Part shown: positions 39,434 to 51,505 of the stretch, in pieces
Layout: each line of letters starts with the position of its first letter
Numbering within the stretch: the stretch's first letter is position 1
From: Corylus avellana
Taxonomy: Eukaryota; Streptophyta; Magnoliopsida; Fagales; Betulaceae
DNA length: 64,000 bases
NCBI RefSeq assembly: GCF_901000735.1
Contig: NC_081545.1
Location: forward strand, 36,511,634 to 36,575,633
Direction of reading: 5' to 3'
Position numbers and translations under genes: made by a program
The notes under the pieces: model-generated
What the model saw: only the letters and a program-made list of their open reading frames with translations
Databases searched by the model: none
Told to the model about the DNA's origin: nothing

Positions 39434-42394
39434 TCAACCAATCATTAACTTGTTCTCATCCAAAAAGGTGTAAGTAGGTACCTCCAAATTGTATGGAGCT
39501 GGCCCTTTACGAATCCTGCCAGAGACATCATAATGGGATCCATGGCATGGGCAAAACCATCCACCAAAATCACCAGCATTTGGCAATGGAATGCAACCTA
39601 GATGTGTGCAGACCCCAACAACGATAAGCCATTCAGGGTCCTTAACCCTCTCTGAGTCCTGCTGTGGGTCACGAAGAGATCCAATATCGACACTATTTGC
39701 CAGCTTTATATCATCCTCAGTTCGGCGCCTGATGAAGACTGGCTTTCCACGCCACTTAACAGTCACAGTGGAGCCTGGCTCAATACTGGAGATATCAACC
39801 TCAAGTGAGGCCAGTGCAAGAACATCCTTGCTTGCTGACATGCTCAACACAAACTTGAGGACAAGGAGACGAATCAGCGAGGCATAAACAAACCTACCAC
39901 CGGTCAGGACAAAATAGGCAAATGCCCGCTTACTGGGGTCACCTGGAGGATAACGCTCATGGTTGTGGTCATCATAAACTATCTTTGATGTAGGGTTCTT
40001 AACAGCTGCCACAGTGGCAGGAACATCTGCAACTATGCCGTTTTCCTTTGTTGGCATCAGAGACTCAGAAGCAAAACCTGGAATAACCAAACATTTGCCA
40101 AGAAGAATCATAAGAAAAAGCACAAGCAAAATGCACTACCATGTCTTCACTCAACAATATGTATATTTCAGAATGCAAACAAACCAATGGAAAAAGCCGT
40201 CCAAGCTTTAAAAGGCAAATGGTGATGACAAGCTCCAAATAGACACCAACAATCAGGCGCAACTTGCTTCATGATGAAAGAAACAGAATATTTATTCGTT
40301 TTCAAGGTTTTTTTTTTTTTCCTCATCTTGACATACAACCTTCATGCTTTTTTCAGCTACCTTTACTTTTATGTCCCAGGTACCTTGGTAATCACAAGAA
40401 ACGAAAGAACAAACTCTGGAAACAGGGAGTATGGAAATACATATTCTTATGCGTTGACTTATGCATATCAGCACATCTGGTTGGATAAGCCTATGTTTGT
40501 ATCTCGTCTGAAAAGCAAATCAGTCCAAATGTAATGCTGGGAGCCATACATAACTCATTATCCTAGGGCTTGTTGAAGAAATGTAAACCCTGAAGACATT
40601 GCCTTGGAGACCATGAAGATTCTTCCATTGCCCATCTTAACTCAGTCTTCCTTAAATATCATTTCAAACACAAGCTATAGTTGCTCAAACAGCAACTCTA
40701 AAAAAGCATATAATTAAGATTAGGAAGAGGATACCATCCTGTTTTATAGTATTGCATTCTTTATGCACAAAAGATATAAATGCACCATTGCAAATGACTA
40801 AAAGCAGCACATTAAACAAGGTGGAAAAAAATCTATTAAGATGAATAACAACATTTAACTCCACAACCCTTTCTATAAATAAAGTCTTCAGCTGGTTGTA
40901 TCAGGATATTTCCCATCACTGATAACAACAGAGTACCACAGGACCACAGATTTATACATAAAAAAATACCATAACTCAAATTTTAGATATCAAAGTATTC
41001 CTGTCTTTCAAATCTCATGTAAAATAGCCTTTTCTTTTTTACTTGGTATGTTACACAAGCACTTACCAAAACACGACCCACAACCTCAAACTCCATCTAG
41101 TAATAATGGAATAATGGGGAAGGAGTTGTCATTTTACTAACAAATAATTACTTATCCCAAAAAAATATTTTACTAACAAATAATTATCAACAGGTAGTAA
41201 CAAACTAACAATAGTATATGAGGACTACGAGATGATAAACACATTCAAATACAACTAAATATTTGATATTATCAATCTACATATGGATCTTACTAGGATG
41301 AAGTAATAATAAGTTACAAGTTGTTGAATCCAAACCAGCAAAAGCTAAATTCTCTTTGGTTGTATAAGAAAGCCTATTCTTCAACATTTCCATTTTGAGG
41401 TTGACTCATCCAACACAAAAATTTATTAAAAAACATCGTTTAGACAACAAAATATAATGTTGCGCATCTCATATCAATAAATTGCAATTTCAAGAGGCAG
41501 CTTGAGTTAGGTACACCTGAACTCCAGTTATGCTCTCCTTCACTTTTACTTGAACCAAAATGCAAGAAAAAAAAAAACGAAAAAGAAACAAAAAGAAAAA
41601 GAAAAAAAGAAAAAAAAAAAACAGAAGAAGAAAAGAAGAAAAGAAAATAAGAATTCAACCACACAAGAATTCCAACCAGACATGGTTTAAAAAATAAAAA
41701 CAAAAAGGTCATTTCTATAAACACCGACCAAATCCTGCCATCTGTTTACAGCTTCAGTAACAGCAATTTCGAACCTTCGTTTCCCATACGAAACGTAGTC
41801 CTACAGTTATATCCAACCTTGAAAACTAGTTTCCACTCTCCTTTAACCACAGCAATATACACAGCTCGCGCTCCCCCAAATATCAAAAATATATAACACA
41901 AAAGCAATCTCAATCAAGCAATGAAGATATAGCTTTGTTATTGCTTACAAAATTTCCGCAACATAACAAAATCCCAAAAAAAAAAAAAAAAAAATTAACG
42001 CAGACTAGACTACAATCATTATCAAAAACTTGCCAAACGCAATCCTATAATAATTCCACAATAAAAAAAAGTCCTAATTCGATGAATCGACAGTGATTAT
42101 AAGAAATTCTTTTTTATTTCTGTTTCGATTATAAGAAAAGAAATACGAAATCTTTTGTGAGTATATTAAAGGGAAGAGGAAGAAACCCTAACCTCTGAAG
42201 GGGAGGTGGAATAGGTCAGGTCTGAGAGAAAAGGAGGAGTAGGCGGAGCCGTTTGATCTGGGGTGATCGATCGACGACGAATCACCGCCGTTGACGAGGA
42301 AATCATGGGAGACGAGGGACGAGGCCGCCTGGTTGAGCCTCCACGGCGACGACGGAGACAAAGACGATAGCCGCCTCGCTGCAACCCTCAACAT
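39434..42394 (-). CDS. UCR1: Mitochondrial Rieske iron-sulfur subunit of complex III
   Basis: Two coding exons, 42193-42394 and 39434-40077, join in frame to 281 residues; the intron is 2.1 kb. The protein carries electrons from ubiquinol to cytochrome c1 in the bc1 complex. Seen: an Arg/Ser/Leu-rich mitochondrial presequence ([19 protein letters not shown]), a single membrane segment around residues 110-135 ([20 protein letters not shown]), and the [2Fe-2S] ligand boxes CTHLGC (224-229) and CPCHGSH (243-249) with the following GPAPYNL loop. The exon 1 donor is GAG|GTTAGG and the exon 2 acceptor is TTCCAG|GTTTTG. Length and motifs agree with plant Rieske subunits. Nothing is abnormal. Confidence 0.95.
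40078..42192 (-). other. Large intron of the Rieske gene
   Basis: No other gene is seen inside. It contains simple A-rich tracts (41560-41650 and about 41980-41995) and otherwise AT-rich unique sequence. Confidence 0.6.
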
Positions 42395-42468
42395 CTTCTT
42401 CTATCACTGATTTTAACCTCGCCAAGTATTTGGGACACTTTTGGAGGAGAGAGATAAAAAGGCCAACT

Positions 42469-42470
<2 letters not shown>

Positions 42471-42500
<30 letters not shown>
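42471..42500. repeat. (GA)n microsatellite in the Rieske 5' flank
   Basis: GA dinucleotide run about 80 bp upstream of the Rieske start codon. GA/CT tracts near plant core promoters and 5' UTRs are common. Confidence 0.85.
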
Positions 42501-42510
<10 letters not shown>

Positions 42511-42755
42511 GAGAAAAAATTGAACGTGATGGGGTTCCAATCAGATCGTGCCTCTGATTCTGACACGTCGCCTGTTAGTCCATCAGGACGCGGCTGGACG
42601 CCCAACCCACACGGACAATGCATATTAAGGAGAGCAATGGTACAAATTAGAATTCTAGCGTCCATCTAGCTAGCATATTAAGCTGACATGCTTTATTTAT
42701 CTTTGATTAAAAATTTAAATGGAAGAAAAAAAAATCCAATATAAATATAGTTTTA

Positions 42756-44368
42756 AGTTAAATGTCTTTTCAATATATGTGATTTGCATTAGAATCAAAT
42801 AGTCACATCTATTTTTAAAATTGTCACAAATTGTACCTATAGTAAGCAAGTAAATTTACTTGGTATTTTTGTCATGATTTTGTTAGTTTTTTTTTTTTTT
42901 TTATGGTGCTCCACGTCACCCTTACACGTGGACTAGTACCCATGGTTTTAAGGCGAAACGTGGTGCAGTACCTGTGTTTTTGTGTGTTGCATTAGATTAA
43001 AAAACATTTAAAATAATATGTAACCAAAAACCAAAAATCAGAAATCACCAATTAACCAACAAAAAAAAAAAATGGAGAGTTGGGTTGGGGGTTGTTGGTC
43101 ACCCCATTTTGGCCATAAGCCACCCCCATTTTAGTTAGAGGGTGTCTTGAGCCACCCCCAATGGGCAGTCAGGGGGTGGGCAAACCACTCCTATGGCTGA
43201 ACCACCCTTAGGCCATAAGGGTGGTTCGGCCACCTCCAAGGGTCAAATTAAAAAAAAAAAAAAACTTTACTTTGGTCCCTTAAACTTCTACTCGATTTTA
43301 CAAACTTCCCCTAAACTTTCAAATCTCTCATTTTGGACTCTTGAACTTTCATTTACTCTCAATGTGGACCTTCGTCAAAGTTTAAATGTTACATAACGTT
43401 TATATTCCTGACTTTTGTATAAAATTTCAACTTCCAAAACATTTTTTTATTTTTAGAAAAAATGAACATCAAGGACATTTTGGTCTTTTTTGTATTTTTA
43501 ACGGCTAACATTAATGGAAAGGTTCTAATTAAGAGTAATTGAAAGTTCAGAAGTCCAAAATGACAGATTTTGAAGTTCAGGAAGGATTTATAAAATAAGG
43601 TGAAAGTTCAATGAGCCAAAGTGAAGTTTCTCCTAAAAAAAAAATAAAGAAATAAAGATATTTAAGGGCTTGCCTTTGGGGATGGCTCCACCACCCCCAT
43701 TTGGCTTGAGGGCGGCTTTGGCCACCCCCACACAAGCTAGTGAAGCCACTCCATGACCTTTGGGGTGATTCGGTCACCCTAAAAAACAAACTCTTTAAAT
43801 TTTTTTCTTTATTTGATTCTTGTAGGTGGTTCGGCCACCCTTAAATTGCCTGGCCTGGGGTGGCCAAAGCCACCCCCAGGTCAAACAAGGGTGGCCAAGC
43901 CACCCCAAGGCTCTTGAGGGTGGTTCGACCACCCTCATTTTGAAAGTAGGGGGTGGCCGAACCACCCCTATAGGCCATGGGGGTGGTTCGACCACCCCCT
44001 GGTTACCCATTGGGGGTGGCCCCATTTTTGAGCCACCCCCCTAACTAAAATGGGGGTGGGTAGTCACCTCAACCTAACTCCTCATATTTTTTTTTGTTTT
44101 TTTTGTTACATATTATTTTAAATATTTTTAAATCTAACATGACAGCAAAAAACATAGGTACCACGCCACATGTTGCTTTAAAACCACAAGTACCAATCCA
44201 TGTATAAGGGTGACATAGAGCTCCGTCAAAAAAATTAACAAAATTATAACGAAAGTACTAAGTGGGTTTATTTGCTTACCATATGAACTATTTGTGATAT
44301 TTTTTAACACTAAGATGGTTATTTGATTTTGGCGTAAAACACATGTACTGGAAAGACATTTAACCTTA
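42756..44368. mobile_element. Non-autonomous element with long terminal inverted repeats
   Basis: Outer ends read TTAAGTTAAATGTCTTTT on the left and the complement of TAAGGTTAAATGTCTTT on the right. Similarity between the arms continues for roughly 350-400 bp each (left about 42756-43150, right about 43990-44368). It includes the shared AGTAAGCAAGTAAATTTACT-type block, the GACGTGG/CACCCTTACACGTGG-type block and TTTAAAATAATATGTAAC. The interior has no credible ORF and is filled with short GC-rich palindromes (GGTGGTTCGACCACC and variants). This fits a MITE-like or foldback DNA transposon. The superfamily is not determined and no clean target-site duplication was seen. Confidence 0.8.
43140..44040. 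repeat. Array of GC-rich palindromes inside the TIR element
   Basis: At least ten copies of short inverted motifs such as GGTGGTTCGGCCACC, GGGGTGGCC...GCCACCCC and GGTGGTTCGACCACC. They lie in two clusters (43140-43240 and 43670-44040) separated by a less GC-rich stretch. Confidence 0.8.
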
Positions 44369-44375
44369 TATTTTT

Positions 44376-44535
44376 TAGCATTACTCTAAAAATTACACTC
44401 TCATTCAACTCATTTTATTGGGCTAATGTGGTCGTACCTATTAGTCTTTGGATTAGCCCTTATGTATTTTTTTTTTAAAAAAAAACTAAGAAGTGATGCC
44501 ACATTAGCCCAATGGATTGATATAGTTTTTAACAT
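44376..44535. mobile_element. MITE adjacent to the TIR element
   Basis: Inverted arms centred on GGGCTAATGTGG (44411) and CCACATTAGCCC (44501), with CATTACTC-type ends. It is related to the MITEs at 24476 and 54821 but diverged, and its left end is poorly preserved. Confidence 0.5.
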
Positions 44536-44639
44536 TACTCAATTTATTTTTTATTTTTTTATTTTTTTATTTTTTTTAAATCCTACATATTGTACATTGG
44601 AAAATACTAAATCATACATGTCATTCTTATAAATCCTCC

Positions 44640-47283
44640 AATTTTTTTTTATTATTATTTTTATTGATTAATGTAAATGTTTTCGATGAATTGAAGATAA
44701 TACAGAAAAATCTAGTATTCTCAAGTTTATCCACGCTGGTGTGCCATTGTCTCATGGGAAGTCATAAAGAACTTAGTTTATGCAAAGTCCCTATAAAAAT
44801 TATTCTCTTTGTTTTGGGTACTTAAGATAGTGTTGAAATCCATATAATCGGTCTTAGATTTTAGTGGGTTTTGTGAGAGTTGGTTGAATCATGTTAAATC
44901 TTGTTATATGTCTCATGTTGCTATTACAAACTAAGCATTTTGGATTTGTTTTGTTAACATAGGACGACGAACAAGCAACTATATTACAACACAATTTAAA
45001 AAAAGAAAAATAAAAATATTTGGAGAAGTCTTACACGGGTACACTACATAGAGTAAATATTATTTAGTAAACTATTATACACTTAAGATTAAAGACTGGT
45101 TTTTACTGTCACATCATTAAGTTATATGATAATAATATAACAATATACTTAATAACATTACTATCCTATGTCTATTCTACGAGATGAAGGTGCAATGGTG
45201 GAGGTTGGATGTCTGGTTTATGGGCGAAGGAACAAAGATGTTGAATGTCTGGTTATGGAATATTGGAAGTTTATAACGAGTAAAATTTCTGCCGTGAAGG
45301 TTTGCAAGTAACGCCCCCACAGTTGGGGGCGTCTCCATGGCTAGGTTTTGGCTGTTTGAACCTACACCTACATGAATGGAATGGGTGCTTCTCTCATGCC
45401 TCTTCTCTGTCTTCTATCTCAAGCTCTGCCAAGAGTTATACAAAAAGGTGCAGGGGAAACATACCAAGAGAGAGCGTAGGCGTAGAGTGGTGGCTTGAGA
45501 GACTCAAGTTCTTCAGAACTCTCTGGACTTCAAAGGAAGATAAGCAAACCTATGATGAGCAAAGTTCAGATAAAATCAGCTTCTCTGGTTTCCAAAATGT
45601 ATGTGGTACCAACTGGACGACCTTAACCAGGGGTAAGGCCTAAAAGAGTAGTCCTGCAAGTCAGGATTTTGCAATCTGATTCTGCAAAAAAAAAAAAAAA
45701 AAAACCAAAATCTGGAGACACAGTTCTCGTCTAAATGAGCTTATTTCCAATTCCAATTAATCGTCGACATAAGGTCTTTATATTGGAAATTCAGGGTTGA
45801 TATCGCAGACTTGATTCCAGGAAAATTAACCATTCATAATCCATGGGAAAATACCTAGTATCACTTATACGTTGCATTGGTAGATACTGCACTTTTTGTT
45901 GCATAATCTGTTAGGATGATTGTAGGATTTGGACTAATCCCATTGTTTTTCTCTTCTGTTTTCTTTCTTTGGGACACGATCAAATCACCAGGAGCCAAGG
46001 GAAAAATCGACAAAATCAGGAGCTTGTTTCTTACCATTGTGAAGTACCCATGCAAGTCCTCGATTCAAGTCTGCCAGACTTTGTTCCTCCTCAAATCTGA
46101 TTAATACAGAGTAATCAAAGTAGCAGCAAGAACTAAAATAACATCAATGTGCGGCCCTCAATTACACGCCAACTTCCCAGCAGGCTAGATCAAGGCATGA
46201 CAAGAATCAAAGCAAGCAATTGGCTACAAGCAAGATGGTGGTCTACGACTCTCGCAACTAAATCTTTTAAAAATGAGTGTTGCAGTTAACAAGGTAAAAG
46301 GATTGTTTATTAGACATTCCTATGAGTATGATGATTCATCATATGGTTGTTGAAATTAGTTCCTTACAAATTCTTGATATCTCTCCCAACTCACCAACCA
46401 GGATAAAAATTAAGGAGCGTAATCTTTTATATATGTATGATATTCAAGATGGTTATAGAAATTTATTACACTCTTTACAAATCAATGTGAATTTTTGACC
46501 TACTCCACAAATTAAAATCAGACATGCAAGAAAAAATGAGGAAACCTAGCCCTTTTCATGGTCTCTTGGTAAAGGTAAGAGATGGAAAACTTAGACAGTT
46601 AAGAATCTAAAATTCAAATGTTACATTGGTTTACTACCAAAAGCTTTGTGGGACGAAGCCTCACAAAAAACATATAAGAGATCACTTCATCAATTTCATT
46701 ACCATTGCCAAGGTCTATAAATTGAAGTACAAACAATTAGGAAGATCCAACCTTTTCCAACTTGCATGACATTGGTGAGGTTACAGCTATTACATATTCC
46801 AGAATGGTAGAAATCTGAAATTCATACCTGAGAAACGTAATACAAATCTTCATATTTTTCAAGGGTGCAGGGAACATAGATGCAGATTTGAGAAGATTAC
46901 AAACACTGTCATGAAAGGATTACAAATCCATTAAATGTTTTGTCTTGACTCCTCATTTAATTGTTTTTCCCAAGAATCAGAGGACTCTTTTCCGTAAAGT
47001 AAAAATCAAAGCTGAAACACTGAAGCTCTCTGCTTACCCTGCATACTCCAGTGAAACCATCTGCAGCCAACTTGTGAACTCTTTACTATATGATGAATGG
47101 TCATGGATATGACAAGCTAATGTTGCAGTGCTTGGAGGAACTTGCAGAAACACGCTTTGGATCAAGCATCCAATCAAATTATTGTGATAGGAAAGACAAA
47201 TAAAGAGTCCATTTATCACAGGCTCTAAGGTTATAAGGTAGATCTGAAATTGAAAAATTCATTTGTAAACCTTTGCTAGGACG
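44640..47283. other. Intergenic region with unassigned coding-like pieces
   Basis: No gene confirmed. Three open stretches look coding-like but are unrecognised: 45168-45311 (48 codons, contains EGAMVEVGCLVYGR), 45302-45643 (113 residues) and 45916-46104 (contains GFGLIPLFFSSVFFLW). They may be remnants of an ancestral neighbour gene. The stretch 46105-47283 holds the SNM1 3' flank and nothing else I can support. Confidence 0.3.
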
Positions 47284-50260
47284 TCAACCTTTCAGCCATT
47301 CTCTGAAGTAGGAGTGCATCTTGTCTCGATTAGCTGCAGTACCAACATTGACGGTAGGAATAATCTTTTCAGGCCTCAAACACTGTGAAGGGACAAATAA
47401 ACAGGGCAAGTACAAGATGAACGTAAGTTATTTGTGTGCATTGCAGCTAGTATCAGTCTATCAGACAAGTTTGTCTAATATGTAGGGTAAGATAAAGGGC
47501 AAGAATTACAGAATCAGACCTGAACAAATTCTCGTAGTTCAGTGAAACTGGAGTGCTCACTATATGGAACCCCTGCAAAAACAGCAATAACAGATTTTTA
47601 TCATACTTCAGAACAATAACTATTAAAGAACCAAAGAAATTAATCCAGTAAGATATAGATGCACAGCCGAGGCAAAATTTCAGTATCTCAAACAATTTTA
47701 GAAACCATAAACCAAATCATGACAGCCGACGGATGCAAACAATAAATTGTAGGACTATGGTGCATTTGAAAGTGCTTCATATATTCACCAGCTAAAACTG
47801 CAAAGCCCTAAGTATCTTACCATAAATTGTGACATTGCCTTTAGAACCAGGTTTGATTAGATCCAGTTGGTTGCCTATGGTCTCAGAGTAGGTCCAACCT
47901 AGAGAAATGAATAGGATAGAGAAGAATTGATACTTCTGAGGATTTAAATTTCAGAATTTCTCGCAACAGCAAAAATACAAGAAGACGAAGAAGAAGATGC
48001 ACCCATAGTTCAAGAACTCAAAGTTTGCATAAGAGTGTATGATTCACCTGTTGGCCGAAATGCCAAAACTGCCACAAATTGACCCATGAAGGTCTTCAAA
48101 TAATCCTTAAGAGTCTTTAAGAGAAACAATGAAGATGATCAATTGACATAAGAAAGATGAAATCCTTGCATCAAAACTACTAGGAGAGGTCCCAGAATCA
48201 AACCTCAAATTTCAGGGATGACATAGGCAGAACATGAAGAGGTGTGTCCTTTCCATTCAAACAGAGAATGTCAGAAAGCTCGGGCCAGCCAAAAGACTGC
48301 AAAATTCGTCTCCTTGAAGCGTTTGCATATATTTTAACCTAGCGTAGTTATAAGAACAATAGGTAATGTGTAACTCACAAATAATTAGGCAAAGTATTGA
48401 GTCGTGGATCATCACAATACAAAAATTTTATTGTAAAGAAATCTTGCAATTGCTACTACTGGGAAATTTTATAACTGCAATCAAACAAGCAGATATATAA
48501 CTTACAAAAATCAGTTGCCCAAAGCCGTAAAATCAGTTGTTTAAATCACACATCATACAAAACAACGCCAAACTAGTTTAGTTCAAAATCTAATGATAAA
48601 AGTGGCCTGATTTAGATAAAGATCATCACCAGTCAGGGTCAGCTTTCCCTCTTTTCAGACCATTTCAGTGCTCATAAGCATAAATTGCATTCCACAAACT
48701 TTATGGAATGCTTTTCAAATAAAGATGGACGGCACAAAATAAATAATTGCTCCTTGAAATAAAAATACAAGCAAAAGTCAAATAGGAAAGAAAGTGAACA
48801 ACGTACCCCTAATGCCTTGGAAATAGCTAGATAAACACATTCTTTGCCAATGCTATAGGCTCCAACAACAACAAGAGTTTTTGGTTGCTTTTTAAGACAG
48901 TTCTGGGTAATTCTGACAACATAACTTAAGACATCTTCTTTGGAAGGGAACCTGAAACAGCATATGTTGTCTAAAAAACTACTTAAAATAAGGTAAAAAC
49001 AAATGAAAGAAGTAACAGCAAGATTTGATAGGGGGGACTCGTAAAGAGTTTACAAGAGAGAAGTTTCTTACTTGTACTTTGGGTTGCAATATGTTGTATC
49101 CAGGTAAAGTACATTTACTCGTTCATTTCGAAGAAGGGGATAATCTTGCACCAGTTTACAAGCTCTGAAGTCTCCTGTATGCAAATAGGATTGGCCATTT
49201 GAGAGACGAAAGTGAATCATAGCTGCACCTGGGCAATGATTAGCTTCTAGTAATGTCACTTTGACTCTTTCGATTACATGTTCAATGTTTAGCTCCAAAG
49301 GACAGATAAATCTGCATACAGCAGGATATGAAACAAACCCCAATTAATTGTTACATGAAACATGAGAAACTTCATATGTATAATTACAAAAGGAAGTAGA
49401 CATCACTTGTAAAATTTCGAACTGGTCCTTACGATGGATTTACGGAGAGACGCATTGTAAGGAGGCGAGCAGTGAGGGGGGTGCAATAGATGGGGCCATG
49501 CGACCATCCCTTATTGAGTCCGCCATAGTGGTCGCTATGGAAATGGGTTAGAAAATATGCGGAGCATCCTTCAACACGACCATAGCGGAATGCATCAACA
49601 GTGAAGGGCGTGCCTGTATGATCAAAGGGATCTGGTGATTATAGAAAAAATAAAATAATAATTGTATGTAACGGTGCATAGGTGTGAGTATGACAAATGT
49701 CTTTTCCACTCAGCAATCCGTGAGATTAACTTTGTAAAAGATTATTGATGTATTGAGGATACTATTCTAAAGAAAAGAGGAGAAAATTAAAGAAAAGCAG
49801 ACGGCCGACCGGGGATTTTTTTGTAGAAGGGGCAAAGACGGGGGCGATTAGCGGTGTCGGTGGTGGTGGTGGCGTTTCTGAGATGGGGTGATCCTTCCCT
49901 CCCAATCTTCATCTTCTTTAAAATCAAAGGGGTTCGAGACGGGACGTTTTGGAGATGGGGTCTTTTCAGTCCCCACATCTGGAACAAATTGGTTTGTTTC
50001 AGGTTTCTCTCCGAATTGCGTGAAGTAGTAGAAATACTACTGTCTTGGTCCTGCGGTAATAGGCAAGACCAATCGGCTCCGCAGCGAAAGAAATCGGAAG
50101 CGAAAGTGTCGTCTTGTTCATAGTAGGCTTGGTGGTCGGTTGTTGAGGGATGTTTAGCAGGAGCGTTATTCTCGTCTTCTGGGTCCGACGAGAAGAGCAG
50201 AAATGAGGGGATATCGGAGGTTGTTTCATGTGTAATTTCATCTTCTCCGTCTGCATGCAT
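47284..50260 (-). CDS. SNM1: SNM1-like DNA crosslink-repair nuclease (MBL/beta-CASP)
   Basis: Nine exons on the minus strand: 49810-50260, 49433-49613, 49072-49311, 48807-48951, 48204-48338, 48048-48114, 47821-47898, 47520-47572 and 47284-47382. All have GT-AG junctions and join in frame to 482 residues, close to the Arabidopsis protein. SNM1/Pso2 enzymes are metallo-beta-lactamase 5' exonucleases acting in interstrand-crosslink and oxidative damage repair. Seen: an acidic/Ser-rich N terminus, [20 protein letters not shown], the metal-binding HFHSDH (174-179), EANHCPGA with His236, HTGDFR with Asp258, and the beta-[13 protein letters not shown] (His439) near the C terminus. All catalytic residues I can check are present. 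The gene is divergent from the NIPA8-like gene. Confidence 0.95.
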
Positions 50261-51505
50261 TTTCTACCCTAGCTACACTCTCTCCCTCACTCCCTCCCTC
50301 CCTCTGTATCTTTCAAAATTGAAATGAATCACATTCAACCAAAAAAAACAAAAAAAAAAAAACATTGGTGGGAGTGTGGAGCCCACCAAAAATAAAGTGA
50401 CCGGTCAATCCGACGAATGCCCTCGACTGCAATTGGTTATCGTAGACTCGCGCCTACCTGATTCCTTTACCGACAGTTGAGTACGGCGGCATTGGCGTTG
50501 GGTAAAAAAGACTGGTCCAGTCGTCTTGAAAAGTATCACGCGCCGTATGCTATTGACTCCACAACCTCTCTCTCTCTCTCTCTCTCCTCCCCATCTTGGA
50601 CAATGGACAATCGTGCTTTCCTGATTATTTTGGGACCAAAAGATTGATATAAAATTCTTTTTATACCAACAAAAAAAGTGTGTAAAATTAGTTGTTGTTC
50701 TTCTTTTGGCCTTTGGATCCGCTGCGAGACTCGAAGCAATCGAATCATTAGAAACCAAAAGTACCCCAATTCTTCCTTCTTCTGCTTCCTCCATTGAGAA
50801 GTTAGTTCCTCAAAAGGTAAAAGCTCCCAAGCTCCTTCCATCTCTTCTCTTCTTTTCCTTCTTCATTTTTTTCTGATCCTGTGGTTTATTTGTTTGATGC
50901 CTTCCCTTGAATCCATGCGCTAATTATCATGCCGTGATTGATCTAGATTGAATCGAATTCTGATTTTTGATAATTTTAATGTCTCTTAAGAATATTCGTT
51001 TTAAACATTGATGGAATCCAGGAATCTGTTGCCAATTAATAAGCTAATATGGTTCCTTCTTTTGTCCAGATTTGTTGCCATGTAACTTATGGTGTTCTTC
51101 CATTAGAATTAATAGTGGGAAGGATCTCCCTATGTAACCCTTCCCTTTTATTTGTATTATGGTGTTCTTCTCCAATCCAATACTTGAAAAACAAGTTCTA
51201 GATTTAAATATTGCAGCTGCATCTCTCTTATTTCTTAAATCTTAATTGATATGGGATTATCTTAATTATTTTTATGTCTTAAATACATGATTTTGTGCAG
51301 GAAAGACAACCCACAATATATATCATCAAGTTCTTATGCAGATGTTCGGTTGAACTAACTTCTGTAGCCTCATCAATCTATAGATGACTACTCATCGGCT
51401 TTTGAGCATTTGTTACTCTATTATGTGACAATTCGGAACTCTAAACCGCAGCTTCAGATTCAGTTGCTTGCGGGATCTCCTTCACGGCTTCACATCGTTT
51501 AAGCC
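50261..51505 (+). promoter_or_regulatory. Shared SNM1/NIPA8 upstream region and NIPA8 split 5' UTR
   Basis: About 1.2 kb separates the two divergent start codons. On the NIPA8 side a first UTR exon ends at about 50815 (CAAAAG|GTAAAA), and a second UTR exon runs 51301-51505 after TTTTGTGCAG, so the UTR intron is about 485 bp. A (CT)n run lies at 50566-50586. The truly shared promoter could be only a few hundred bp. Start sites are inferred. Confidence 0.5.

Noticed and set aside
41440..41724. Phe/Ser-rich minus ORF
   Set aside because: A-rich low-complexity tract in the Rieske intron; no domain.
42303..42665. Minus ORF of 120 residues and its neighbours in other frames
   Set aside because: Frame-shadow of Rieske exon 1 plus the GA microsatellite; exon 1 itself is in the 42188-42394 frame.
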